Positions 1 to 6,084 of a stretch of DNA of 6,084 bases are shown one piece after another. The DNA is from Thermoleophilaceae bacterium (lineage in GTDB: Bacteria > Actinomycetota > Thermoleophilia > Solirubrobacterales > Thermoleophilaceae), in contig JACCZP010000365.1 in NCBI GenBank assembly GCA_013695885.1, positions 1 to 6,084 on the forward strand. The letters run 5' to 3'. A model generated the notes under the pieces. That model was not told the origin of the DNA. It did not search any database and worked only from the letters and a program-made list of their open reading frames with translations. Position numbers and translations under genes: made by a program. Each line of letters starts with the position of its first letter. The first letter of the stretch is position 1.

Positions 1-3162
<3,162 letters not shown>

Positions 3163-3175
3163 GGTGGCGAGTCTA
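3163..3175 (-). promoter_or_regulatory. Candidate leaderless promoter of dnaE
   Basis: Reading the minus strand, TAGACT (3175-3170) fits the TANNNT -10 pattern of high-GC actinobacteria and ends 7 nt before the TTG start, so transcription would begin at or next to the start codon. No convincing -35 hexamer was found 17-18 nt upstream. The absence of any Shine-Dalgarno sequence supports a leaderless message. This is inference from pattern only. Confidence 0.5.
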
Positions 3176-3217
3176 GGTTCGGCGGCCGACGGCTTCGAGC
3201 GCCCGGCGTCCCGTGCT

Positions 3218-3234
3218 CATGGACTAGGGTCATG
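3218..3234. promoter_or_regulatory. Candidate operator at the vapB promoter
   Basis: CATG occurs at 3218-3221 and 3231-3234, forming CATG-N9-CATG, and brackets the putative vapB -10 (3225-3230). A ten-base element, GACTAGGGTC at 3222-3231, matches GTCTAGGTTC at 3171-3180 at 8 of 10 positions; the second copy covers the dnaE -10. VapB antitoxins of the AbrB type normally bind imperfect repeats over their own promoter, so this is a reasonable operator candidate. The symmetry is weak and chance is possible. Confidence 0.25.
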
Positions 3235-3237
3235 GCC
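3225..3237 (+). promoter_or_regulatory. Candidate promoter of vapBC
   Basis: TAGGGT (3225-3230) fits TANNNT and ends 7 nt before ATG 3238, the spacing expected of a leaderless transcript. The same bases also contain AGGG (3226-3229), 8 nt before that ATG, which could act as a weak Shine-Dalgarno sequence if transcription starts further upstream. Either reading favours ATG 3238 over ATG 3232. No -35 element is evident. Confidence 0.45.
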
Positions 3238-3492
3238 ATGAGAAAGCGCTTGAAGATCTCGAAGGGCGGACAGGTCTCGGTGCCGGCCGAGGTCCGGTAC
3301 CGTTGGGGCACTTCGACGGTCATCGCCGAGGACGAGGGTGAGCGACTGGTGCTTCGACCGGCGCCAGACGATCCGATCGACGCGGTGATGGGCATCTTCG
3401 CTCCGGCGGCGAGCGCGATGACCACCGACGAGGCCTTTCGCCTGTATCGCGAGGAGGAACGCGAGGCCGAGGAACGCAAGAGCGGACGATGA
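3238..3492 (+). CDS. vapB: VapB-type antitoxin, AbrB/MazE-like DNA-binding domain
   Basis: Antitoxin of a type II VapBC module; it should bind and neutralise the PIN toxin encoded next and repress their shared promoter. The 84-residue product has an N-terminal swapped-hairpin AbrB signature (about 1-45): KISKGGQVSVPAEVR at 6-20, a beta segment with TVIAEDEGERLVLRP near 27-41. It ends in an acidic, helix-prone tail (about 62-84, rich in E and R), the usual toxin-wrapping segment. I chose ATG 3238 because KRLKISKGGQ starts the domain directly and both the -10-like hexamer and the AGGG are correctly placed for it. ATG 3232 adds only two residues, and a start at 3130 would put an unrelated leader antisense to the start of dnaE. 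The stop overlaps the vapC start by four bases (ATGA). Confidence 0.87.
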   Translation: MRKRLKISKGGQVSVPAEVRYRWGTSTVIAEDEGERLVLRPAPDDPIDAVMGIFAPAASAMTTDEAFRLYREEEREAEERKSGR

Positions 3493-3917
3493 TCCTCCTC
3501 GACGCGTCCAGCGTCGTGGCGCTCCTGCGCGGCGAGCCCGCGGCGCCCGAGGTCCGTGCGCTCATGCGAGAGCCCCGTGTCGGCATGCCGGCGCCGAACC
3601 TGGCCGAGGCCCTCTACGTACTGGCGGGCCTTCCCGAAGTGGGTCTCGAGCGTGCGCGAGAAGCGCTCGAGGCGCTGACCGAGGGCGGTCTCGAAGTCGT
3701 CGGGCTCGACGAGCGCCGGGCGATCCGAGCAGGAGAGCTCAGATCGATCCACTACCACCGCTCCAGACGCCCGCTCTCGCTCGGAGACTGCCTTCTGCTC
3801 GCATCTGCCCGAGCAGACGACGCCATCGCCTCCTCCGACTCCGGGGTCATCGAGGTGGCGGGTCTCGAGAGACTGCGCGCGATATCTCTGCCCGACTCCA
3901 CCGGGCGCCGGCCGTGA
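3489..3917 (+). CDS. vapC: VapC-type PIN-domain ribonuclease toxin
   Basis: Predicted Mg2+-dependent endoribonuclease of the VapC family, members of which cleave tRNA or rRNA and stop translation when free of antitoxin. The 142-residue length is normal for one PIN domain. The start MILLDASSVVALL carries the first catalytic acid (D5). The others are E40 in PNLAEALY, D100 in LSLGDCLLLASA and D117 in SSDSGV, so the PIN acid tetrad is complete and the toxin looks intact. Its ATG overlaps the vapB stop as ATGA, which couples translation and keeps the two proteins in proportion. Only a poor purine-rich stretch lies upstream, consistent with reliance on coupling. RNA target cannot be judged from sequence. 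Confidence 0.92.
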   Translation: MILLDASSVVALLRGEPAAPEVRALMREPRVGMPAPNLAEALYVLAGLPEVGLERAREALEALTEGGLEVVGLDERRAIRAGELRSIHYHRSRRPLSLGDCLLLASARADDAIASSDSGVIEVAGLERLRAISLPDSTGRRP

Positions 3918-3938
3918 CCGACGGCACCCGGACGCCCG
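3902..3938 (+). terminator. GC-rich hairpin across the vapC stop, possible terminator
   Basis: CGGGCG (3902-3907) pairs with CGCCCG (3933-3938), CCG (3908-3910) with CGG (3929-3931), and GCCGT (3911-3915) with ACGGC (3921-3925), around a GACCG loop. This gives 14 base pairs with small bulges (ACC and A) on the right arm. The vapC stop (3915-3917) lies at the loop. No T-tract follows, so it would be a non-canonical terminator of the sort proposed in high-GC bacteria, or only a transcript-end stabiliser. It lies just before the next gene's promoter. Confidence 0.35.
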
Positions 3939-3962
3939 TCCCATGGCGTCTCGGCCGGCGGG

Positions 3963-3975
3963 TATAACTCGATCG
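3963..3975 (+). promoter_or_regulatory. Candidate leaderless promoter of the SPW-like gene
   Basis: TATAAC (3963-3968) matches five of six bases of the TATAAT -10 consensus, striking in such GC-rich DNA, and ends 7 nt before ATG 3976. No Shine-Dalgarno sequence lies upstream of that ATG, and no clear -35 was found. The hexamer would be coding sequence if the alternative ATG at 3943 were used, which argues for the 3976 start. Confidence 0.55.
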
Positions 3976-4416
3976 ATGCTCCGCCAGGGACCCATCCCCG
4001 CGCCCGTCCACGGCCTCATCGAGTACGTGGCCGGGGCGTTCTTCATCGCCGCGCCGTTCATCTTCGGCTACGTGAACGGATGGGCGGTCGGCATCTCGAT
4101 CGCCGTCGGCGTCGCGATCCTCGCCATCACCGCCGCCACGGCGCTGCCCACCGGCCTCGTGAAGCTGATCCCGGCGTCCGTGCACCTCGTGCTCGACTTC
4201 ATCCTCGCGGCCTTCCTGATCGCGGCGCCGTTCCTGTTCGGGTTCAACACCGAGAGCGCTGCGCTCGCGGTGTTCCTGGTGATGGGGGTGGCGCACCTGC
4301 TGATCACAATCGCCACCCGCTTCCGGGAGCCCCGGCACCCGGAGGCGCTCGGGGAGGGTGCACCCGCGCCGCCGACCGGTGGCCGACGCGCGGGTGCAGG
4401 CGCCGAGCGCCTCTAG
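3976..4416 (+). CDS. Four-helix membrane protein with two SPW-like repeats
   Basis: A 146-residue inner-membrane protein of unknown function. Four hydrophobic helices lie at about 12-31, 36-55, 70-88 and 93-113, with hydrophilic termini. The sequence is an internal duplication: residues 11-55 and 69-114 align throughout, sharing VH at their starts, F-IAAPF-FG in the middle and an IT-AT end. The layout (two helices per repeat, proline-aromatic motif ending the first helix) resembles the SPW repeat family, although AAPF replaces the SPW tripeptide. The tail from about 118 (E/G/A/P/R rich) is low complexity and probably cytosolic and disordered. ATG 3976 is preferred to ATG 3943 because of the -10-like hexamer between them. 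It stands alone on its strand after vapC and ends tail-to-tail with the argG operon. Family assignment is moderate; membrane nature is firm. Confidence 0.8.
   Translation: MLRQGPIPAPVHGLIEYVAGAFFIAAPFIFGYVNGWAVGISIAVGVAILAITAATALPTGLVKLIPASVHLVLDFILAAFLIAAPFLFGFNTESAALAVFLVMGVAHLLITIATRFREPRHPEALGEGAPAPPTGGRRAGAGAERL
4006..4140 (+). repeat. Protein-level repeat unit 1 of the SPW-like gene
   Basis: Encodes residues 11-55, the first two-helix unit. In its first 22 residues about half are identical to unit 2 (VH, AF, IAAPF, FG) and most others are conservative, such as E/D, Y/F and V/I. This indicates an old tandem duplication within the gene. Confidence 0.75.
4180..4317 (+). repeat. Protein-level repeat unit 2 of the SPW-like gene
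   Basis: Encodes residues 69-114, the second two-helix unit, one residue longer than unit 1 because of an insertion in the loop after the FGF motif. A 13-residue linker (ALPTGLVKLIPAS) separates the two units. Confidence 0.75.
4359..4398. terminator. 11-bp perfect inverted repeat, candidate terminator for the argG operon
   Basis: TGCACCCGCGC (4359-4369) and GCGCGGGTGCA (4388-4398) are perfect reverse complements around an 18-nt spacer that itself contains ACCGGT. It lies inside the low-complexity end of the SPW-like gene, 15 bases beyond the last base of the minus-strand operon's stop codon. It can fold in RNA from either strand. It suits termination of the argG transcript best. No T-tract follows on either side. 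Confidence 0.45.
4398..4412. terminator. Short perfect hairpin abutting the shared stop codons
   Basis: AGGCGC (4398-4403), loop CGA, GCGCCT (4407-4412): a tight 6-bp stem with a three-base loop. It directly abuts the CTAG holding both stop codons and shares one base with the larger inverted repeat. Together they form a tandem hairpin block that could end transcription from both directions. The lack of a T-tract keeps confidence moderate. Confidence 0.4.
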
Positions 4417-4583
4417 CCCTCACTCCCCGAGCGCGCCGCGGCGGCGACGCCGACGGCCACCACGAGCGCAACGATCGCCGCGGCGCCGAGCTTGATCCGG
4501 GTCTGCTGGAGCTTGCGGTGGACCACCTTCTTGCCGACCAGCCACACGAGCCAGCCGAGCGCGGTGTAGGCGTTGCCTCTCAT
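4413..4583 (-). CDS. Small membrane protein (56 aa) translationally coupled to argG
   Basis: I do not recognise a family. The 56-residue product starts MRGNAYTALGWLVWLVGKK, a short hydrophobic, tryptophan-containing segment (about 6-17). A basic stretch (KK, HRK, R, K; residues 18-31) follows, then one clear transmembrane helix of Gly, Ala, Val, Ile and Leu (33-50) and a short RSGSEG tail. The basic stretch before the helix predicts that this side is cytosolic. It is supported as a real gene by three things: the ATG overlaps the argG stop as ATGA, a strong GGAAAGGGG ribosome site (4597-4589) lies 5 nt before the ATG inside argG, and the stop coincides with the opposing gene's stop. A link to arginine metabolism is suggested only by co-transcription; no catalytic motif is visible. 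Confidence 0.72.
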   Translation of the reverse strand: MRGNAYTALGWLVWLVGKKVVHRKLQQTRIKLGAAAIVALVVAVGVAAAARSGSEG

Positions 4584-5896
4584 CCCGTCCCCTTTCCTCG
4601 ATTGCGGACACCAAAGGCCATGCGCGACTGGAGCGTCCAGAGCTCGATGAACCCGGGGCTCGCCGCCTGTGAGAACAGCCCGCCGGACTCGCCGAAGCCG
4701 GCCAGCTCGGGGTCATACAACGCGAACGGCGAGGAGCGCCTCACCGGCGTCGCCCGTCCCTTGTAGAGGCGGAGGGTGATGGTCCCCGTGACGTGCTCGT
4801 TCACCGCGTCCATGAACGCGGAGAGATCCTCGCGCAGCGGCTCGTGCCAGAGCCCGGCGTAGGCGAGGAACGCCCACTGGTTCTCGAGTGCAGGCTTGAA
4901 GTTGTTCTGGTGGATCGTGCCCACGAGCTTCTCGAGCTCCTTGTGGGCGGTGAGGATGATCTCTGCCGCCGGCACCTCGTAGAGGTCGCGGACCTTGAGG
5001 CCGACGATCCGGTCCTCCAGGTGGTCGACGATCCCCACGCCGTGCCGCGAGCCGATCTCCGCCGCCCGCTCGAGCAGGTCGACCAGGCCCAGCCGCTCGC
5101 CGTTCAGGGCCACCGGGCACCCGCGCTCGAACTCGACGTCCAGGTGCTCGGCCTGGTCGGGCGCGTCCTCGGGGCGGCTCACCAGCTCGAAGACATCGTC
5201 TCGGGGGGGCTCCTGGAGGTCCTCGATCGGCCCTCCCTCCGAGGAGCGACCCCAGATGTTGTCGTCGATCGAGTAGGGCGGGGCCTCGGTGCCGCCCTTC
5301 ACCGGGATGCCGTGCTCACGGGCGTAGGCGATCTCCTCCTCCCGGCCCATCTGCCACTCGCGGACCGGCGCGATGATCCCCAGGTCGGGCGCCAGCGTGG
5401 CCACCGTGCCCTCGATCCGCACCTGGTCGTTGCCCTTGCCGGTGCAGCCGTGGGCGATCGTGTCGCATCCGGCGCGGTGGGCGTGCTCCACGGCGAGCCG
5501 CGCGATGAGCGGGCGGCCGAGGGCGGTGAACAGCGGGTACCCGCCCCCGTAGAGGGCGTTGGCCTTGATCGCCGGTAGCACGTAGTCGCGCGCGAACTCC
5601 TCGCGGGCGTCCTCGACGAAGCAGTCGAGAGCGCCGAGGTCCATGGCCTTCCCGCGCACAACCTCGAAGTCCTCCCCCGGCTGACCGAGGTTCACGGTAA
5701 GGGCGACGACCTCGGCCTCGTACTGCTCCTGGATCCACTTGAGCATCACGCTCGTGTCCAGGCCGCCGCTGTAGAGCAGCAGCACCCGGCCGACCTCGTC
5801 GGGCTGGGCGAGGTAGCCGGCCACGCGCGTCGCCTCGGGGTCGGCGACACGGTGGACCTCGGTGTGGGACTTGGGATCGCGGGGCTCGTCGGTCAT
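4580..5896 (-). CDS. argG: Argininosuccinate synthase
   Basis: Catalyses ATP-dependent joining of citrulline and aspartate to argininosuccinate, the penultimate step of arginine synthesis, in the cytosol. The product is 438 residues. The ATP pyrophosphatase loop YSGGLDTS is at 42-49, LTVNLGQ at 66-72, AHGCTGKGNDQVR at 148-160 and YSIDDNIWGRSSEGGP at 208-223; these are the nucleotide, aspartate and citrulline contact regions of the family, all intact. The C-terminal tetramer domain (about 225-438) looks complete. Family members usually put the SGGLDTS loop about ten residues from the start; here a polar extension of roughly 35 residues precedes it. ATG 5896 is supported by a -10-like hexamer 9 nt upstream. 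Its TGA overlaps the start of a small membrane protein gene. It diverges from the Fe-S gene at 5959. No ArgR-like box was found upstream. Confidence 0.97.
   Translation of the reverse strand: MTDEPRDPKSHTEVHRVADPEATRVAGYLAQPDEVGRVLLLYSGGLDTSVMLKWIQEQYEAEVVALTVNLGQPGEDFEVVRGKAMDLGALDCFVEDAREEFARDYVLPAIKANALYGGGYPLFTALGRPLIARLAVEHAHRAGCDTIAHGCTGKGNDQVRIEGTVATLAPDLGIIAPVREWQMGREEEIAYAREHGIPVKGGTEAPPYSIDDNIWGRSSEGGPIEDLQEPPRDDVFELVSRPEDAPDQAEHLDVEFERGCPVALNGERLGLVDLLERAAEIGSRHGVGIVDHLEDRIVGLKVRDLYEVPAAEIILTAHKELEKLVGTIHQNNFKPALENQWAFLAYAGLWHEPLREDLSAFMDAVNEHVTGTITLRLYKGRATPVRRSSPFALYDPELAGFGESGGLFSQAASPGFIELWTLQSRMAFGVRNRGKGTG
4589..4597 (-). promoter_or_regulatory. Strong ribosome binding site for the 56-aa gene, inside argG
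   Basis: Minus strand GGAAAGGGG (4597-4589), 5 nt before ATG 4583-4581, within the last argG codons (Gly-Lys-Gly-Thr-Gly-stop). It decides the start of the small gene, and is notable because genes beginning transcription units in this window mostly have no such site. Confidence 0.7.
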
Positions 5897-5911
5897 AGGC
5901 GGGAGAGCTTA
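5897..5911 (-). promoter_or_regulatory. Candidate near-leaderless promoter of argG
   Basis: Minus strand TAAGCT (5911-5906) fits TANNNT and lies 9 nt before the ATG, so any leader would be only about 2-3 nt long. The spacer CTCCCGCCT has no Shine-Dalgarno character. The divergent intergenic region (5897-5958) also contains an 8-bp palindrome, GACCGGTC (5916-5923), just upstream, and a small inverted pair CCCGC / GCGGG near 5932-5946. Neither is strong enough to call an operator. Confidence 0.45.
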
Positions 5912-5946
5912 CGAAGACCGGTCGGTTGCACCCCGCGAGCGGCGGG

Positions 5947-5958
5947 TAGCCAGCCCCC
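5947..5958 (+). promoter_or_regulatory. Weak candidate -10 for the Fe-S gene
   Basis: TAGCCA (5947-5952) ends 6 nt before ATG 5959 and keeps only the TA of the -10 pattern. The bases before the ATG (CAGCCCCC) have no Shine-Dalgarno character. It is listed because its position matches the other promoters of the window; taken alone it would not be called. Confidence 0.2.
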
Positions 5959-6084
5959 ATGCTCACCCTCACCCCTGCCGCAGCCGAGGTCGTGCGCACC
6001 ATCCTGGCCGATGCCCCCGAGGACGGAAAGGGCGGCCTGCGCATCGCTCCCGGCGAGCCGACGCCCGAGGGCGTGGCCTTCGAG
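5959..6084 (+). CDS. HesB/IscA-like iron-sulfur cluster protein (5' part)
   Basis: The window ends after 42 codons. The visible start, MLTLTPAAAEVVRTILADA, followed after a short acidic loop by GGLRIAPG and, near the window edge, GVAFE, follows the opening of HesB-like domain proteins: an L-T-x-A helix, then the first GLRI beta strand. IscA-type members carry or deliver iron-sulfur clusters through C-terminal cysteines that lie outside the window. Many actinobacterial HesB-like proteins lack those cysteines and have no known role, so function should be left open. It diverges from argG across 62 bp. ATG 5959 is the natural start because the domain begins immediately. Confidence 0.6.
   Translation, partial: MLTLTPAAAEVVRTILADAPEDGKGGLRIAPGEPTPEGVAFE

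Noticed and set aside
3943..3975. An upstream ATG (3943) for the SPW-like gene
   Set aside because: It would add 11 residues (MASRPAGITRS) and make the TATAAC hexamer coding. ATG 3976 is better placed for a leaderless transcript. The longer form cannot be fully excluded.
4793..5578. A 261-codon plus-strand frame antisense to argG
   Set aside because: It mirrors the argG reading frame and its product has the V/L/D/R-rich make-up typical of such antisense shadows.
5916..5923. The GACCGGTC palindrome between argG and the Fe-S gene as a regulator site
   Set aside because: Eight-base GC-rich palindromes are frequent in DNA like this, it does not extend outward, and it does not resemble an ArgR box. 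It was not listed as its own feature.

Overview
The window is a compact, very GC-rich stretch of bacterial chromosome with third positions dominated by G and C. Protein style (a DnaE with a complete set of PHP metal ligands, the argininosuccinate synthase subtype, a VapBC module, an SPW-like membrane protein) suggests a high-GC actinobacterium, possibly of the Thermoleophilia/Solirubrobacterales type. That placement is an inference from protein resemblance alone.

Layout. Positions 1-3162 on the minus strand hold most of dnaE, the DNA polymerase III alpha subunit. Its first 1054 codons are uninterrupted and its 3' end lies outside the window. Diverging from it, across 75 bp, is a vapB-vapC toxin-antitoxin operon (3238-3917, plus). 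Next comes a plus-strand gene for a four-helix membrane protein built from two copies of one repeat (3976-4416). It converges on a minus-strand operon of argG (5896-4580), overlapped by 4 bases by a 56-residue membrane protein gene (4583-4413). The two convergent genes share one CTAG palindrome as both stop codons, next to two strong hairpins. At the right edge, diverging from argG, is the start of a HesB/IscA-like Fe-S gene (5959 to beyond 6084).

The genes look like independent units: replication, toxin-antitoxin, an unknown membrane protein, arginine synthesis with a coupled small membrane protein, and Fe-S metabolism.

The most interesting shared feature is at the 5' ends. Genes that begin a transcription unit mostly lack a Shine-Dalgarno sequence. 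They carry a TANNNT or TATAAC -10-like hexamer 7 nt (dnaE, vapB, the SPW-like gene) or 9 nt (argG) before the start codon, as expected for leaderless or nearly leaderless mRNAs. The coupled 56-residue gene instead has a strong Shine-Dalgarno sequence. I found no mobile element, CRISPR array or RNA gene, and no clearly novel multi-gene system. The least described items are the argG-coupled small membrane protein and the leaderless promoter pattern.
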